A stretch of DNA of 64,000 nucleotides from an uncultured Bacteroidales bacterium (lineage in GTDB: Bacteria; Bacteroidota; Bacteroidia; Bacteroidales; ML635J-15). Below the pieces are notes generated by a model. That model searched no databases. It was given only the letters and a program-made list of their open reading frames with translations, and was not told the DNA's origin. Both the position numbers and the translations under genes were made by a program. Shown one piece after another: positions 19,893-30,280 of this stretch (position 1 is the stretch's first letter; each line of letters starts with the position of its first letter). Location of the stretch: contig CAJOIT010000004.1 of assembly GCA_905234755.1 (NCBI GenBank), forward strand, positions 62,001 to 126,000, read 5' to 3'.

Positions 19893-20501
19893 TTATTTTG
19901 AATACAATTCGACTATTAACTGTTCTCTTATGTTTTCGGGTATGTCTTCTCTTTCGGGAACTGACATGAACTTGCCCGACATTGAATTTTCGTCCCACTC
20001 CATCCAAGGATACTTGCTGTGGTTGAATCCGCTCAAGCTATTGGTGATAATTTCAAGAGACTTTGATCTTTCGCGTACCGAAATGATGTCACCTGGCTTT
20101 ACCGAGAATGAAGGGATGTTGCACATTTCGCCGTTAACCATAATATGACGGTGCGAAACAAGCTGACGAGCCGATACTCTAGTTGGAGCAATACCAAGTC
20201 TGTAGACAACATTGTCGAGTCTCGATTCGAGCAACTGCAGAAGAACAACACCAGTTACGCCCTTTGAGCTGCTTGCCTTCTTGAAGAGGTTGCGGAACTG
20301 TCTTTCGAGAACGCCGTATGTATATTTAGCTTTCTGCTTTTCACGCAACTGTGTACCGTATTCTGATACTTTTTTTCTCTTCTTGTTCAATCCGTGCTGT
20401 CCGGGAGGGAAGTTTCTTCTTTCCAACACCTTATCTGGACCAAATATTGGTTCACCAAATTTCCTTGCAATTTTAGTTTGCGGTCCTGTATATCTTGCCA
20501 T
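19893..20501 (-). CDS. rpsD: 30S ribosomal protein S4
   Basis: Primary 16S rRNA binder that nucleates 30S assembly. The 202-residue protein carries the S4 RNA-binding domain from about residue 92 ([28 protein letters not shown]). The N-terminal region ([21 protein letters not shown]) has no cysteines, so it is the zinc-free form. In many bacteria S4 represses the alpha operon, but no leader structure was identified here. Confidence 0.99.
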   Translation of the reverse strand: MARYTGPQTKIARKFGEPIFGPDKVLERRNFPPGQHGLNKKRKKVSEYGTQLREKQKAKYTYGVLERQFRNLFKKASSSKGVTGVVLLQLLESRLDNVVYRLGIAPTRVSARQLVSHRHIMVNGEMCNIPSFSVKPGDIISVRERSKSLEIITNSLSGFNHSKYPWMEWDENSMSGKFMSVPEREDIPENIREQLIVELYSK

Positions 20502-20539
20502 TTTTCTTTTCTTTTAAAAATAACACTAAAACCAAATAA

Positions 20540-20929
20540 TTAAACTCTTCTTCTCTTTGGAGGTCTGCAACCGTTGTGTGGCAATGGAGTCACATCGATG
20601 ATTTCGGTAACTTCGATGCCCATGTTGTGCAACGATCTTACAGCGGATTCTCTACCAGCACCCGGTCCCTTTACGTAAGCCTTAACTTTTCTGAGACCCA
20701 AGTCGTATGCTACCTTACCGCAGTCTTCTGCAGCCATCTGTCCAGCATACGGGGTGTTCTTCTTACTTCCGCGGAAACCATTCTTTCCTGAAGAAGACCA
20801 TGATATAACCTGTCCTTCGTTATTGGTCAACGTAACAATGATGTTGTTGAACGAAGTGTGAACGTGTGCAAGGCCGGTAGCCTCAACTTTTACTACACGC
20901 TTCTTTGTTACTCTTGCTTTCTTAGCCAT
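20540..20929 (-). CDS. rpsK: 30S ribosomal protein S11
   Basis: Platform protein of the small subunit near the mRNA exit. The 129-residue protein has the conserved [19 protein letters not shown] strand region, [13 protein letters not shown] and the C-terminal [18 protein letters not shown]. It lies 7 bp after rpsM and 38 bp before rpsD. No anomalies were seen. Confidence 0.99.
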   Translation of the reverse strand: MAKKARVTKKRVVKVEATGLAHVHTSFNNIIVTLTNNEGQVISWSSSGKNGFRGSKKNTPYAGQMAAEDCGKVAYDLGLRKVKAYVKGPGAGRESAVRSLHNMGIEVTEIIDVTPLPHNGCRPPKRRRV

Positions 20930-20936
20930 ATCTTAC

Positions 20937-21302
20937 TTATTTCTTTTTGTTGGCAATAGTTTTCTTTTTACCTCTACGTGTTCTTGCGTTGTTCTTAGTC
21001 TTCTGACCTCTCAACGGCAGACCAAGACGATGACGGATTCCCCTGTAGCATCCAATATCCTGCAAACGCTTGATATTGAGTTGAATTTCTGAACGCAATT
21101 CACCTTCAAGACGGTATTTTCCAACTGCCTGACGGATTGCTGCAATTTGTTCATCGTTCCAATCTTTTGCCTTGATGTCTTCATCAACACCGGCTTCCTG
21201 AAGAATCGTTGCCGACCTGCTGCGGCCAATTCCAAAGATGTAGGTAAGCGCAATTACGCCACGCTTGTTATTCGGAACATCTACACCTGCTATTCTTGCC
21301 AT
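20937..21302 (-). CDS. rpsM: 30S ribosomal protein S13
   Basis: Head protein of the small subunit that contacts the P-site tRNA and L5. The 121-residue protein starts [15 protein letters not shown] and has the helix-turn segment [17 protein letters not shown] and the rRNA-binding tail [20 protein letters not shown]. The family length is normal. It follows rpmJ by 39 bp. Confidence 0.99.
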   Translation of the reverse strand: MARIAGVDVPNNKRGVIALTYIFGIGRSRSATILQEAGVDEDIKAKDWNDEQIAAIRQAVGKYRLEGELRSEIQLNIKRLQDIGCYRGIRHRLGLPLRGQKTKNNARTRRGKKKTIANKKK

Positions 21303-21341
21303 ATTCTATTTCTTTAATTTTATTTATAAACACAATTAATA

Positions 21342-21458
21342 TTAACCCTGACGTTGGTTGAATTTAGGATTCTTTTTGCAAATCACATAAACTCTTCCTT
21401 TTCTTCTGACGATTATGCAATCATCACTTCTCTTTTTTACAGACGTTCTTACTTTCAT
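21342..21458 (-). CDS. rpmJ: 50S ribosomal protein L36
   Basis: A 38-residue large-subunit protein, starting [14 protein letters not shown] and ending NPKFNQRQG. Only two of the four usual zinc ligands remain: Cys14 and Cys27 are present, while Cys11 is Ser and His33 is Phe. It is therefore a zinc-free or zinc-weak form, as is usual in Bacteroidota. It lies between infA and rpsM, its normal place. Confidence 0.97.
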   Translation of the reverse strand: MKVRTSVKKRSDDCIIVRRKGRVYVICKKNPKFNQRQG

Positions 21459-21471
21459 CTCTATAATGTTT

Positions 21472-21690
21472 TTATTTGTATCTAAAAGTTATTCTACCTT
21501 TAGTTAAATCGTAAGGCGACATTTCCAACCTGACCTTATCACCCGGCAATATCCTTATGTAATGCATTCTCATCTTGCCAGAAATGTGGGCAGTAATTAT
21601 GTGTCCGCCTTCCAGCTCAACCCTGAACATTGCATTGGACAACGCCTCGATAATCGTTCCGTCCAATTCTATAGAAAGTTGTTTTGCCAT
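21472..21690 (-). CDS. infA: Translation initiation factor IF-1
   Basis: OB-fold factor that occupies the 30S A site during initiation. The 72 residues match the family, with [44 protein letters not shown] and the C-terminal [12 protein letters not shown]. It is co-transcribed 7 bp after map and 13 bp before rpmJ. Confidence 0.99.
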   Translation of the reverse strand: MAKQLSIELDGTIIEALSNAMFRVELEGGHIITAHISGKMRMHYIRILPGDKVRLEMSPYDLTKGRITFRYK

Positions 21691-21697
21691 ACAAAAA

Positions 21698-22483
21698 CTA
21701 AATCTTCTTTTTCTTTAAAACTTCTTCAATTAAACTAAAATCAGATAAAATATCTGCCTTACCATTTTTTACAACCACAGTGTGCTCAAAATGAGCAGAT
21801 GGTTTCCCATCTCTGGTTCTTATTGTCCACCCGTCTCTCTCCTGCACGATTCCTCGTTTTCCCATGTTGATAACAGGTTCGATAGCTATGGTCATTCTTT
21901 CCTTCAGCTTCAGACCCTTGCCTGCCCTTCCTTCGTTAGGCACGTTTGGCTCCTCATGCAGAAATCGGCCAACTCCATGACCAACCAGCTCCTCTACAAC
22001 CGAATATCCGTGGGACTCCGCATGCTTCTGTACGGCATTTCCAATATCTCCTATCCTATTTCCAGCTACAGCCTGTTCGATTCCTTTATAAAGGCATTCC
22101 TTTGTACACACCAACAATGCCCTTACAGCCGGCTCGGCTTCACCGACCTCGAAAGTATAGCAGGAATCTCCGTAAAAGCCATTCATCAACACTCCGCAAT
22201 CGACGGAAACAATATCCCCATCCTTTAATTCCAGATTTGATGGGATTCCATGTACCACAACATCGTTTACCGAAACACACAATGTGTTTGGAAAACCGTT
22301 ATAGTTGAGGAAACCTGGAACTCCACCGTTGTCCAGAATAAATTCCTTTGCCAATTTGTCCAATTTCGAGGTCGATACGCCCGGCGCAATTTCAGCCGCG
22401 AGCATTGCGTGGGTTTTCGATACCAACAGAGAACTTCTGCGTATCAGCTCAACCTCGTCGTCAGACTTTATAAAAATCATCAA
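21698..22483 (-). CDS. map: Type I methionine aminopeptidase
   Basis: Removes the initiator Met from nascent proteins. The dimetal site residues are visible: the two Asp in [20 protein letters not shown], the His in [16 protein letters not shown], and the Glu residues in TIAIEPVI and in the C-terminal strand. The product is 261 residues. It lies 6 bp after secY, its standard place in the spc operon. ATG codons for residues 1 and 2 are adjacent, so the exact start is uncertain by one codon. Confidence 0.98.
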   Translation of the reverse strand: MMIFIKSDDEVELIRRSSLLVSKTHAMLAAEIAPGVSTSKLDKLAKEFILDNGGVPGFLNYNGFPNTLCVSVNDVVVHGIPSNLELKDGDIVSVDCGVLMNGFYGDSCYTFEVGEAEPAVRALLVCTKECLYKGIEQAVAGNRIGDIGNAVQKHAESHGYSVVEELVGHGVGRFLHEEPNVPNEGRAGKGLKLKERMTIAIEPVINMGKRGIVQERDGWTIRTRDGKPSAHFEHTVVVKNGKADILSDFSLIEEVLKKKKI

Positions 22484-22489
22484 AGATCG

Positions 22490-23827
22490 TTACATTGCAG
22501 AAACAGAGCCTCTGCCTTTAATTCTTCCCGACTTTGTCAATCCGTCATAGTGACGCATCAACAAGTGGCTTTCAATCTGCTGAAGTGTGTCGAGTATTAC
22601 ACCGACCATAATCAGCAACGAAGTACCTCCGTAGAACTGTGCGAATTGGCTGTTTACGCCAAGCAGTCTTGCGAAAGCAGGAAGTATTGCGATAATAGCC
22701 AAGAATATAGAACCCGGCAATGTTATCTTGGACATGATGTCATCCAAGAATTCAACTGTCTTGTTGCCTGGCTTTACACCTGGGATAAAACCGCCATTCT
22801 TCTTCATGTCTTCTGCCATTTGCCTTGGATTGATAGTCACAGCAGTATAGAAATATGTGAAGACTATAATCAGCACTGCAAATGTGAAGTTATACCAGAA
22901 TCCAGTATAGTCAGCGAATGCAGCGATGAATCCACCACCTTCTGAGCTGAAACCTGCAAACATAATCGGCAAGAACATAAGAGCCTGTGCGAAGATGATA
23001 GGCATAACGCCTGCAGCATTAACCTTCAGAGGTATATACTGTCTTACACCACCGTACTGCTTGTTTCCAACAACACGTTTTGCATACTGTACCGGAATCT
23101 TGCGTACTGCCTGTACCAATGCTATTGCAAGCACGAATACAATGAAGAGAACAACAAGTTCGATAAGCAGAACAAGGAGTCCGCCACCAGCCTGCTCGAA
23201 ACGAGCTACAAATTCACCAGCCAGTGCGTATGGAAGCCTTGCTATGATACCGACCATAATGAGCAAAGAAATACCGTTTCCAATACCCTTGTCGGTTATC
23301 CTTTCACCGAGCCACAAGATGAACATTGTTCCTGCAGTAAGGATAATAGTCGACGAGATTGTGAAGAACAAACCGCCATCTATTACTGCACCTGGTGTCT
23401 GAGCCAGTTGTATGCGCAGGTTTGCAATGTACGATGGAGCCTGGATAAGAAGGATTGCGATTGTCAAGAACCTTGTTATCTGATTGATTTTCTTTCTTCC
23501 GCTTTCACCTTCCCTCTGCAGTCTCTGGAAATACGGAACTGCAATACCGAGAAGTTGAACTACGATGCTAGCCGAAATGTACGGCATGATACCCAATGCA
23601 AAAATAGAAGCATTTGAGAAAGCACCACCAGAAAACATATCAAGCAGGCTGAGAACACCTTCTGCAGTCTGCTTCGACAAGGCCGACAAAGCGTTCGGGT
23701 TTACACCCGGAAGAACGATATGTGCTCCAAGTCTGTAAATAAGAATGAACCCAAGAGTGAGGAGTATCCTTGAGCGGAGATCCTCAATCTTGAATATATT
23801 CTTAATCGTACTAAAAAATCTTTTCAT
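22490..23827 (-). CDS. secY: Protein translocase subunit SecY
   Basis: Channel of the Sec translocon in the inner membrane. The 445-residue protein has ten predicted TM helices. It also has the plug/TM2 region (FSGGAFSNASIFALGIMPYISASIVVQLL) and the cytoplasmic loop RKIPVQYAKRVVGNKQYGG that contacts SecA and the ribosome. It lies 6 bp after rplO and 6 bp before map. Confidence 0.99.
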   Translation of the reverse strand: MKRFFSTIKNIFKIEDLRSRILLTLGFILIYRLGAHIVLPGVNPNALSALSKQTAEGVLSLLDMFSGGAFSNASIFALGIMPYISASIVVQLLGIAVPYFQRLQREGESGRKKINQITRFLTIAILLIQAPSYIANLRIQLAQTPGAVIDGGLFFTISSTIILTAGTMFILWLGERITDKGIGNGISLLIMVGIIARLPYALAGEFVARFEQAGGGLLVLLIELVVLFIVFVLAIALVQAVRKIPVQYAKRVVGNKQYGGVRQYIPLKVNAAGVMPIIFAQALMFLPIMFAGFSSEGGGFIAAFADYTGFWYNFTFAVLIIVFTYFYTAVTINPRQMAEDMKKNGGFIPGVKPGNKTVEFLDDIMSKITLPGSIFLAIIAILPAFARLLGVNSQFAQFYGGTSLLIMVGVILDTLQQIESHLLMRHYDGLTKSGRIKGRGSVSAM

Positions 23828-23833
23828 ACTAAA

Positions 23834-24280
23834 TTAAATTTTTTCAATTGTACCTCCAACAGCCTCAATCTTTTCAGCAGCAGCTTTCGAGAAAGCGTGA
23901 GCCTTGACTGTTACCTTGGAAGTTAATTCACCGTTTCCGAGGATCTTCACGAGATCGCGCTTAGAAACAAGACCATTATTAATAAGAGCTTCGATGTCAA
24001 CTACTTCAAGGTTTCTCTTTTCTACAAGAGCCTGAATTGTTGAAACATTGATACCTTTATATTCGATTCTGTTTCTATTCTTAAATCCGAATTTTGGTGA
24101 AGTTCTCTGGATAGGCATCTGACCGCCTTCGAAACCGATCTTATTCTTGTAACCGGATCTCTGCTTAGCGCCCTTATGTCCTCTGGTAGAGGTTCCGCCT
24201 TTTCCCGAGCCTTGTCCACGGCCAATTCTCTTACAATCTTTTATTGAACCTTCTGCCGGTTTTAAGCAACTTAAATCCAT
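23834..24280 (-). CDS. rplO: 50S ribosomal protein L15
   Basis: Late-assembly large-subunit protein that binds 23S rRNA. The conserved glycine-rich N-terminus (CKRIGRGQGSGKGGTSTRGHKGAKQRSG, split as seen) and the C-terminal L15e/L18e fold ending in AHAFSKAAAEKIEAVGGT are present in 148 residues. It follows rpmD by 19 bp. Confidence 0.99.
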   Translation of the reverse strand: MDLSCLKPAEGSIKDCKRIGRGQGSGKGGTSTRGHKGAKQRSGYKNKIGFEGGQMPIQRTSPKFGFKNRNRIEYKGINVSTIQALVEKRNLEVVDIEALINNGLVSKRDLVKILGNGELTSKVTVKAHAFSKAAAEKIEAVGGTIEKI

Positions 24281-24299
24281 AATAAATCTTCTTTAAAAA

Positions 24300-24479
24300 T
24301 TATTTAACTTCTTCAACACTTACTAAATGACGAACTTTTTCAACCATACCGAGAATCTGCGGGGTGGCTTCATGTTCAACAGGATTGTGCATCTTCTTAA
24401 TTCCCAATGCGGCGAGAGTATTCTTCTGACGCTGGGTGCTGCCAATCATACTTTTAATTTGCGTTACTCTAATCTTCAT
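24300..24479 (-). CDS. rpmD: 50S ribosomal protein L30
   Basis: A 59-residue protein starting MKIRVTQIKSMIGSTQRQK and ending VRHLVSVEEVK. The ferredoxin-like fold motif KNTLAALGIKKMHN is conserved. It lies between rpsE and rplO, the usual order of the spc operon. It is short and easily missed by length-filtered gene calling. Confidence 0.97.
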   Translation of the reverse strand: MKIRVTQIKSMIGSTQRQKNTLAALGIKKMHNPVEHEATPQILGMVEKVRHLVSVEEVK

Positions 24480-24491
24480 GACAAATAATTT

Positions 24492-25007
24492 TTATCCGTT
24501 AAACACTTTGTCCAAGTTCACCTGTCTCTGATAAGCAACTTCGTTAGCATCGCGCATTTCGAGCAATGCAGCAACTGTTGCCTTTACCAAGTTGTGAGGA
24601 TTCGAAGAACCCTTTGACTTTGCCAATACGTCGGTAATTCCAACACTTTCGAATACAGCACGCATAGCACCACCAGCCTTTACACCTGTTCCAGATGCAG
24701 CAGGTTTGATCCATACTCTTGCACCGCCGAACTTAGCAGACTGCTCGTGAGGAACTGTTCCCTTGTGTACAGGAACCTTTATCAAATTCTTCTTGGCATC
24801 TTCAACACCCTTCTGGATAGCTGTTGTTACTTCGCTGGCCTTACCCAAACCGTAACCTACGATTCCGTCTTCGTTTCCGACAACAACGATTGCCGAGAAG
24901 CTGAATGTACGTCCACCTTTGGTAACCTTGGTAACCCTCTGGATGCTAACCAATCTATCTTTTAATTCCAGATCACTGGTCTTTACTTTCTTAGCGTTAT
25001 TCAACAT
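24492..25007 (-). CDS. rpsE: 30S ribosomal protein S5
   Basis: Protein of the mRNA entry tunnel, involved in decoding fidelity and mRNA unwinding. The dsRBD-like N-domain ([25 protein letters not shown]) and the C-domain ([19 protein letters not shown]) are complete. The chosen start gives 171 residues ([12 protein letters not shown]), in line with the family. An in-frame ATG 36 bp upstream (25043) would make the gene overlap rplR by 29 bp and add residues without homology, so it is unlikely. Confidence 0.97.
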   Translation of the reverse strand: MLNNAKKVKTSDLELKDRLVSIQRVTKVTKGGRTFSFSAIVVVGNEDGIVGYGLGKASEVTTAIQKGVEDAKKNLIKVPVHKGTVPHEQSAKFGGARVWIKPAASGTGVKAGGAMRAVFESVGITDVLAKSKGSSNPHNLVKATVAALLEMRDANEVAYQRQVNLDKVFNG

Positions 25008-25014
25008 ATCTTTA

Positions 25015-25371
25015 TTATAGTTTAAGTCCACCTTCTCTTGCACCGTCAGCCAAAGCTTTTACCTTGCCGTGATACAAGTAACCATTTCTATCAAAAACCA
25101 CTTCCTTGATTCCTTTTTCCAAAGCGAGCTGGGCAACCTTCTTGCCAACCATTGCGGCCTTCTGCGACTTGGTAGCCTTTACGCCTTCGATTTCCTTGCA
25201 CTTAGAAGTTGCAGAAACAAGGGTATTAGCAGCGAGGTCGTCAATTATCTGCACGCTTATCTGACGGTTGCTACGGAATACGGACATTCTTGGTTTTTCA
25301 GCAGTTCCGAATATGTTTCTACGGATTCTGCGTTTTATCTTGAGTCTTCTTTCTATTTTCGAAAAAGCCAT
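25015..25371 (-). CDS. rplR: 50S ribosomal protein L18
   Basis: 5S rRNA-binding protein, 118 residues. It has the basic N-terminus ([19 protein letters not shown]), the [19 protein letters not shown] strand pair and the [25 protein letters not shown]-terminus. It lies 18 bp after rplF. Confidence 0.99.
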   Translation of the reverse strand: MAFSKIERRLKIKRRIRRNIFGTAEKPRMSVFRSNRQISVQIIDDLAANTLVSATSKCKEIEGVKATKSQKAAMVGKKVAQLALEKGIKEVVFDRNGYLYHGKVKALADGAREGGLKL

Positions 25372-25389
25372 ATCTTTAAAATTTTAAGA

Positions 25390-25944
25390 TTAAACCTTAG
25401 CTGACTTACCAGCTTTTCTACGCAACTCTTCGTCAACAAACTTGATACCCTTACCCTTGTATGGCTCAGGTGGACGCAGCGAACGAATCTTAGCTGCAAC
25501 CTGTCCCAACAACTGTTTGTCGATGCTTGTCATGGTGAGAGTAGAGTTTCCACGCTTTTCGGTCTTGCATTCAACCTTTATTTCCTTCGGAACTTCGAAA
25601 AGAATAGCGTGCGAGTAACCAAGAGACATTTCAATTATCTGTCCCTGAGCTTCTGCCTTATAACCAACACCTACAAATTCCTGTTCGGTCTTGAAACCTT
25701 CAGAAACTCCCTTTACCATATTGTTTACCAAAGCTCTGTACAAACCGTGCTTAGCTCTGTTTTCTTTTTCATCGTTCGGTCTTGCGAAAGTGATATGACC
25801 ATCTTCGAATTTAACTTCGATGTTAGAATCTACCTTCTGTGACAATTCACCAAGGGGACCCTTAACAGTAACTACGTTGTCGTCACTTATTTTCACCGTA
25901 ACGCCTGCGGGTACCGAAATCGGCAATTTTCCTATTCGAGACAT
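25390..25944 (-). CDS. rplF: 50S ribosomal protein L6
   Basis: Two-domain protein near the factor-binding site of the large subunit. The starting motif MSRIGKLPISVPAGVTV and the C-terminal signature PPEPYKGKGIKFVDE are present. It has 184 residues, the usual length, with tandem L6 folds (about 10-82 and 90-170). It lies 12 bp after rpsH. Confidence 0.99.
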   Translation of the reverse strand: MSRIGKLPISVPAGVTVKISDDNVVTVKGPLGELSQKVDSNIEVKFEDGHITFARPNDEKENRAKHGLYRALVNNMVKGVSEGFKTEQEFVGVGYKAEAQGQIIEMSLGYSHAILFEVPKEIKVECKTEKRGNSTLTMTSIDKQLLGQVAAKIRSLRPPEPYKGKGIKFVDEELRRKAGKSAKV

Positions 25945-25956
25945 CTTCTTAATTTT

Positions 25957-26352
25957 TTAATAAACGTAACACAATACTTCACCACCAACATTCTCCTGAC
26001 GAGCTTCCTTGTCGGTCATGACGCCCTTGTTTGTCGAAAGGATAGCGATTCCCAAACCGTTCAATACTCTAGGTATCGAGGTGGTATCAACATACTTTCT
26101 CAAACCCGGCCTACTAATTCTCTCTAACTTCTTTATCGCAGATACCTTCGTTACGGGATGATACTTAAGAGCGATCTTAATATTTCCCTGATAACCGATA
26201 TCCTCGAACTTGTAATTCAAAATGTAACCTTTTTCGAAAAGCACCTTTGTGATTTCCCTCTTAAGGTTAGAACCAGGAACTTCGACAATCTTATGTCCTG
26301 CCATTACGGCATTTCTAATTCTGGTCAAATAATCTGCAATTGGATCAGTCAT
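25957..26352 (-). CDS. rpsH: 30S ribosomal protein S8
   Basis: Central-domain 16S rRNA binder, 131 residues. It begins MTDPIADYLTRIRNAVMAGH and carries STNKGVMTDKEARQENVGGEVLCYVY at the C-terminus (the S8 signature). In many bacteria S8 represses the spc operon by binding an rplE-proximal mRNA site. No such structure was assigned here. Confidence 0.99.
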   Translation of the reverse strand: MTDPIADYLTRIRNAVMAGHKIVEVPGSNLKREITKVLFEKGYILNYKFEDIGYQGNIKIALKYHPVTKVSAIKKLERISRPGLRKYVDTTSIPRVLNGLGIAILSTNKGVMTDKEARQENVGGEVLCYVY

Positions 26353-26381
26353 TATTCAAAAATATTTAATTAAAAAATTTA

Positions 26382-26651
26382 TTACCAACTAGCCTTCTTT
26401 ACACCTGGAATTAATCCGGCAGATGCCATTTCGCGGAAAGCGATACGGCTGATTCCGAACTGACGCAGGTATCCTTTCGGACGACCCGACTGGCTGCAAC
26501 GGTTGTGCAGTCTAATCTTGTTCGAGTTCTTCGGAAGCTTATGCAAAGCCTCGAAGTTACCTTCTGCCTTGTACTGTGCTCTCTTAGCAGCGTATTTTTC
26601 TACTAATGCGAGTCTCTTGACCTCGCGAGCTTTCATTGATTCTTTTGCCAT
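26382..26651 (-). CDS. rpsN: 30S ribosomal protein S14 (zinc-free type)
   Basis: Head protein of the small subunit. The 89-residue length and a single cysteine (in [17 protein letters not shown]) identify the long zinc-free form rather than the 61-residue CxxC form. The C-terminal [25 protein letters not shown] is fully conserved. It lies 5 bp after rplE. Confidence 0.99.
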   Translation of the reverse strand: MAKESMKAREVKRLALVEKYAAKRAQYKAEGNFEALHKLPKNSNKIRLHNRCSQSGRPKGYLRQFGISRIAFREMASAGLIPGVKKASW

Positions 26652-26656
26652 ACTAA

Positions 26657-27217
26657 TTAATTCTTTTTAAGATTCTTAAATGGAACTCCAAATTGTTTCA
26701 GAAGTGCATAACCTTCTTCGTCGGTCTTAGCCGATGTTACGAAGGTAATATCCATACCCATAATCCTGTTGATCTTGTCGATGTCGATCTCCGGGAAAAT
26801 GATCTGTTCGTTTACACCTAATGTATAGTTACCTTTTCCGTCGAACTTGTAGTTTACACCACGGAAATCTCTGATACGTGGCAATGCTATTGCTACGAGT
26901 CTCTCGAGGAATTCATACATTCTGTCTCTTCTCAAGGTTACTCTAACACCAATCTGCATTTTCTTACGCAGCTTGAAGTTTGATATATCCTTCTTTGAAG
27001 TTGTAGGAACTGCTTTCTGACCTGTGATGTTGGTCAACTCGTCGATAGCGATGTCGATCAACTTCTTGTCGGAGATTGCCTGGCCCAAACCTTCGTTAAT
27101 AACAATCTTTTCCAATCTTGGAACCTGCATTACGGTCTTGTAACCGAATTCCTGCATCAGGGCAGAAACTATTTCTTCCTGATATTTCTTCTTTAATGTC
27201 GGAACGAATTTATCCAT
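26657..27217 (-). CDS. rplE: 50S ribosomal protein L5
   Basis: Protein that binds 5S rRNA and forms bridge B1b with S13. The 186-residue sequence has [15 protein letters not shown] near residue 33, [19 protein letters not shown], and the C-terminal [22 protein letters not shown]. The start codon shares one base with the rplX stop (TAATG), which implies translational coupling. Confidence 0.99.
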   Translation of the reverse strand: MDKFVPTLKKKYQEEIVSALMQEFGYKTVMQVPRLEKIVINEGLGQAISDKKLIDIAIDELTNITGQKAVPTTSKKDISNFKLRKKMQIGVRVTLRRDRMYEFLERLVAIALPRIRDFRGVNYKFDGKGNYTLGVNEQIIFPEIDIDKINRIMGMDITFVTSAKTDEEGYALLKQFGVPFKNLKKN

Positions 27218-27540
27218 TACTTAATCTCCTCTCCAGATTTTTTAGCATAACGAACCAACTTGCCTTCTTCGTTTTTCTTGCGGCCGATTCTTGTAGGCTT
27301 TCCTGTCTTAGGATCTACAAGCATGAGGTTCGAAATATGAATTCCTGCTTCCTGTTTAATAATACCACCTTGCGGGTGAGCAGCATTTGGCTTCTGATGC
27401 TTTGATATCAAGTTAACACCTTCAACGATAGCGCGGTTCTTCTTCTTCAAGATTTCAAGAACTCTGCCCTGCTGACCCTTGGATTCGCCTGCGTTTACAT
27501 AGACGGTATCCCCTTTCTTTATGTGCAATTTCTGAGTCAT
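27217..27540 (-). CDS. rplX: 50S ribosomal protein L24
   Basis: Early assembly initiator of the 50S. The KOW motif is present at the N-terminus ([38 protein letters not shown], about 8-45). The product is 107 residues. It overlaps rplE by one base and lies 12 bp after rplN. Confidence 0.99.
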   Translation of the reverse strand: MTQKLHIKKGDTVYVNAGESKGQQGRVLEILKKKNRAIVEGVNLISKHQKPNAAHPQGGIIKQEAGIHISNLMLVDPKTGKPTRIGRKKNEEGKLVRYAKKSGEEIK

Positions 27541-27552
27541 GATAATTTCGAT

Positions 27553-27921
27553 TTATAAAACTTCTGGTGCCAATGATACAATTTTCATATACTGCTTTTC
27601 ACGCAACTCACGAGCTACCGGGCCGAAAATACGGGTTCCCTTAAGTTCGCCTGCAGCTGTCAATAAAACGCAAGCATTGTCGTCGAATCTGATATAAGAT
27701 CCGTCCGGACGTCTGATTTCCTTTTTCACTCTAACGACAACAGCCTTTGAAACGGCACCCTTCTTGAGGTCGCCACCTGGCAATGCGCTCTTTACAGTAA
27801 CGACGATCTTATCGCCGATGGTTGCGTACTTCTTTCCTGTACCACCGAGTACACGGATGCACAACACTTCCTTTGCGCCGCTGTTGTCTGCAACATTTAA
27901 TCTGGTTTCCTGTTGTATCAT
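27553..27921 (-). CDS. rplN: 50S ribosomal protein L14
   Basis: Interface protein near the sarcin-ricin loop and a binding site for the silencing factor RsfS. The 122 residues start [27 protein letters not shown] and contain the signature region [33 protein letters not shown]. It is 2 bp from rpsQ. Confidence 0.99.
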   Translation of the reverse strand: MIQQETRLNVADNSGAKEVLCIRVLGGTGKKYATIGDKIVVTVKSALPGGDLKKGAVSKAVVVRVKKEIRRPDGSYIRFDDNACVLLTAAGELKGTRIFGPVARELREKQYMKIVSLAPEVL

Positions 27922-27923
27922 GA

Positions 27924-28181
27924 CTATTTAACTTTTTCAATTATATTAACTAATCTCCACCTTTTGTTCTTGCTCAACGGACGAGTTTCCATAATGAGAA
28001 CGGTATCTCCTATGTCGCATTTGTTTTCTTCATCATGAGCAACAAACTTCTTGGTCTTATTCACAAACTTACCGTATTTCGGGTGTTTTTCTTTGCGCTT
28101 TACAGCAACTACGATAGATTTCTCCATCTTATTGCTAACGACTACACCTATACGTTCTTTTCTTAAGTTTCTTTCTTCCAT
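27924..28181 (-). CDS. rpsQ: 30S ribosomal protein S17
   Basis: OB-fold 16S rRNA binder, 85 residues. The sequence [29 protein letters not shown] and the C-terminal [26 protein letters not shown] are the family signature. It lies 8 bp after rpmC. Confidence 0.99.
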   Translation of the reverse strand: MEERNLRKERIGVVVSNKMEKSIVVAVKRKEKHPKYGKFVNKTKKFVAHDEENKCDIGDTVLIMETRPLSKNKRWRLVNIIEKVK

Positions 28182-28189
28182 GGCTGCCC

Positions 28190-28390
28190 TTATTTATTTG
28201 ATGTTAATTCTCTTTTGCGAAGCTCTGTGTTAAGCCTTGCGATGGTTCTTCTCACTTCCTTCAATCGCTGAGGGTTTTCCAATGGAGAAACAGCGTGGTT
28301 AAGTCTCATCTTGTTAAGATTAAACTTTTCCGTTGCAATCTTCTCAACGATTTCCTTTGTTGTCAATCCTACTATTTCTTTATTTTCCAT
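28190..28390 (-). CDS. rpmC: 50S ribosomal protein L29
   Basis: Two-helix protein at the peptide exit site, near the SRP and trigger factor dock. The 66-residue sequence has [21 protein letters not shown] and the signature [24 protein letters not shown]. It lies 11 bp after rplP and 8 bp before rpsQ. Confidence 0.98.
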   Translation of the reverse strand: MENKEIVGLTTKEIVEKIATEKFNLNKMRLNHAVSPLENPQRLKEVRRTIARLNTELRKRELTSNK

Positions 28391-28401
28391 TGTCTGTAGT
28401 A

Positions 28402-28827
28402 TTATTCGTTATAATCATAATCGCGACGAACGACAAATTTTGTTTTGATTGGAAGTTTTTGAGCGGCTAATCTCAAGGCTTCTTTTGCGAGGTCAAAAGG
28501 AATACCTTCTGCTTCAAATAAAATTCTTCCAGGAGTAACTCTGGCTACGAATCCTTCGGGAGCACCCTTACCTTTACCCATACGAACTTCTGCTGGCTTA
28601 CTGGTAATCGGCTTGTCCGGGAAAATTCGGATCCAAATCTGTCCTTGTCTTTGCATCTTTCTTGTAACAGCTACACGGGCTGCCTCAATCTGGCGACCTG
28701 TAAGGAGACACATCTCCATAGCTTTGATTCCAAAGGAACCGAAAGCTATCTGGTTGCCGCGCTGGGCATTACCTTTCATTTTGCCCTTTTGCTCTTTCCT
28801 AAACTTTGTTCTTTTCGGTTGTAACAT
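28402..28827 (-). CDS. rplP: 50S ribosomal protein L16
   Basis: A-site proximal protein that supports tRNA accommodation. The 141-residue sequence contains [41 protein letters not shown] and the [23 protein letters not shown] loop. It lies 12 bp after rpsC. Confidence 0.99.
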   Translation of the reverse strand: MLQPKRTKFRKEQKGKMKGNAQRGNQIAFGSFGIKAMEMCLLTGRQIEAARVAVTRKMQRQGQIWIRIFPDKPITSKPAEVRMGKGKGAPEGFVARVTPGRILFEAEGIPFDLAKEALRLAAQKLPIKTKFVVRRDYDYNE

Positions 28828-28839
28828 AGCTTTCTGATT

Positions 28840-29565
28840 TTACTTTGTTGTTCTTCTTTGTCTTTTATTACCACTTGGATTCATGCTGCCTCCTCTTGGA
28901 GCCTGAACTTTCTTGCCGAAATTTGGAGAGAGATCTCTCTTTCCGTAAACTTCGCCTCTGCAGATCCATACCTTAATACCGAGAAGACCGGTCTTGGTAA
29001 TAGCTTCTGCCAAAGCGTAGTCGATGTCTGCTCTCAAGGTGTGGAGAGGAGTTCTTCCTTCCTTGTACATTTCCGAACGAGCCATTTCAGCACCGTTCAA
29101 ACGACCTGAGATTTGAATCTTAATACCTTCTGCACCCATTCTCATTGTCGATGCGATAGCCATCTTTACAGCTCTTCTGTAAGCCATCTTACCTTCGAGT
29201 TGGCGAGCGAGAGTATTGGCAACCAATTCTGCTTCAAGTTCGGGACGCTTGATCTCGTAAATGTTGATCTGTACGTCCTTGTTTGTTATCTTCTTCAATT
29301 CTTCGCGAAGCTTGTTAACTTCATCGCCATCCTTACCGATTACGAAGCCAGGACGAGCCGTGCTTATGGTAATGGTTATCATCTTCAAAGATCTTTCGAT
29401 TGTAATCTTCGAGACGGATGCCTTATCTAAACGCGTATTCAAATATTTGCGAATTACTGCGTCTTCAGCAAGTTTGTCAGCATACTTCTTTCCACCGTAC
29501 CAGTTAGAATCCCAACCTTTGATTATGCCTAATCTATTGCTTATTGGATTACATTTTTGTCCCAT
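28840..29565 (-). CDS. rpsC: 30S ribosomal protein S3
   Basis: Forms the mRNA entry channel with S4 and S5. The KH domain (about 45-110, with [21 protein letters not shown]) and the C-terminal domain ([40 protein letters not shown], split as seen) are intact over 241 residues. It is 4 bp from rplV. Confidence 0.99.
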   Translation of the reverse strand: MGQKCNPISNRLGIIKGWDSNWYGGKKYADKLAEDAVIRKYLNTRLDKASVSKITIERSLKMITITISTARPGFVIGKDGDEVNKLREELKKITNKDVQINIYEIKRPELEAELVANTLARQLEGKMAYRRAVKMAIASTMRMGAEGIKIQISGRLNGAEMARSEMYKEGRTPLHTLRADIDYALAEAITKTGLLGIKVWICRGEVYGKRDLSPNFGKKVQAPRGGSMNPSGNKRQRRTTK

Positions 29566-29569
29566 GAAA

Positions 29570-29992
29570 TTATGCGTTTTCTTCGTTTACTAATTCTTTT
29601 TCTTTGCTACCTACCACTAAAGTAACGTGATTAGAACGTTTTCTAATACGATATCCTCTTCCTTGTGGAGCGGGCTTGATTCTCTTCAACACTCTGCCGG
29701 AGTCAACATAGATCTCCTTTACAACGAGACCAGCGTCTTCCATCTTAGCGTTTTCGTTCTTAGCCTGCCAGTTTGCGATTGCAGACATCAAAAGCTTTTC
29801 GATGTCGCGTGATGCAACCTTAGAGGAGTACTTCAAAATATTCAAAGCTTTTTCAACTTCAACTCCTCTGATCTGGTCTGCCACAAGCCTCATCTTGATA
29901 GGTGAAGTCGGACAATTACGAAGGATGGCGAAGCTCTTTTGCTTTCTTGCTTCTTTTATGCTATTAGCTCTTAATCTTTTACGTGCGCCCAT
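29570..29992 (-). CDS. rplV: 50S ribosomal protein L22
   Basis: Lines the nascent-peptide exit tunnel. Conserved segments include [24 protein letters not shown] and the tunnel hairpin region [25 protein letters not shown]. At 140 residues it is about 30 longer than E. coli L22, with the extra length at the two ends. It lies 12 bp after rpsS. Confidence 0.99.
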   Translation of the reverse strand: MGARKRLRANSIKEARKQKSFAILRNCPTSPIKMRLVADQIRGVEVEKALNILKYSSKVASRDIEKLLMSAIANWQAKNENAKMEDAGLVVKEIYVDSGRVLKRIKPAPQGRGYRIRKRSNHVTLVVGSKEKELVNEENA

Positions 29993-30004
29993 AACCTTTT
30001 ACTT

Positions 30005-30274
30005 TTATTTGTTTTTCTTACCACCGTGACCACGGAATGTTCTTGTTGGAGCGAATTCGCCCAGCTTGTGACCTACCATGTTTTCTGTTACATAAACGGG
30101 GATGAACTTGTTTCCGTTGTGAACAGCGAATGTATGACCTACAAACTCAGGTGGAATAACAGATGCTCTTGCCCATGTCTTGATGGCTGTCTTCTTACCG
30201 CTAGCTTCCATTGCTGTGACTTTCTTCTCAAGGTTGAAGTCAATGAACGGTCCTTTTTTAAGTGATCTACTCAT
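30005..30274 (-). CDS. rpsS: 30S ribosomal protein S19
   Basis: Head protein of the 30S, partner of S13. The 89-residue sequence begins [18 protein letters not shown] and contains the signature [39 protein letters not shown]. It lies 6 bp after rplB. Confidence 0.99.
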   Translation of the reverse strand: MSRSLKKGPFIDFNLEKKVTAMEASGKKTAIKTWARASVIPPEFVGHTFAVHNGNKFIPVYVTENMVGHKLGEFAPTRTFRGHGGKKNK

Positions 30275-30280
30275 ACCTGA

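Noticed and set aside
21342..21458. rpmJ as a degraded gene because it lacks two zinc ligands
   Set aside because: The frame is intact, the length of 38 residues is normal, and zinc-free L36 is common in Bacteroidota.
25008..25043. An earlier rpsE start
   Set aside because: It would overlap rplR by 29 bp and adds no family sequence. MLNNAKK at 25007 matches the usual S5 N-terminus.
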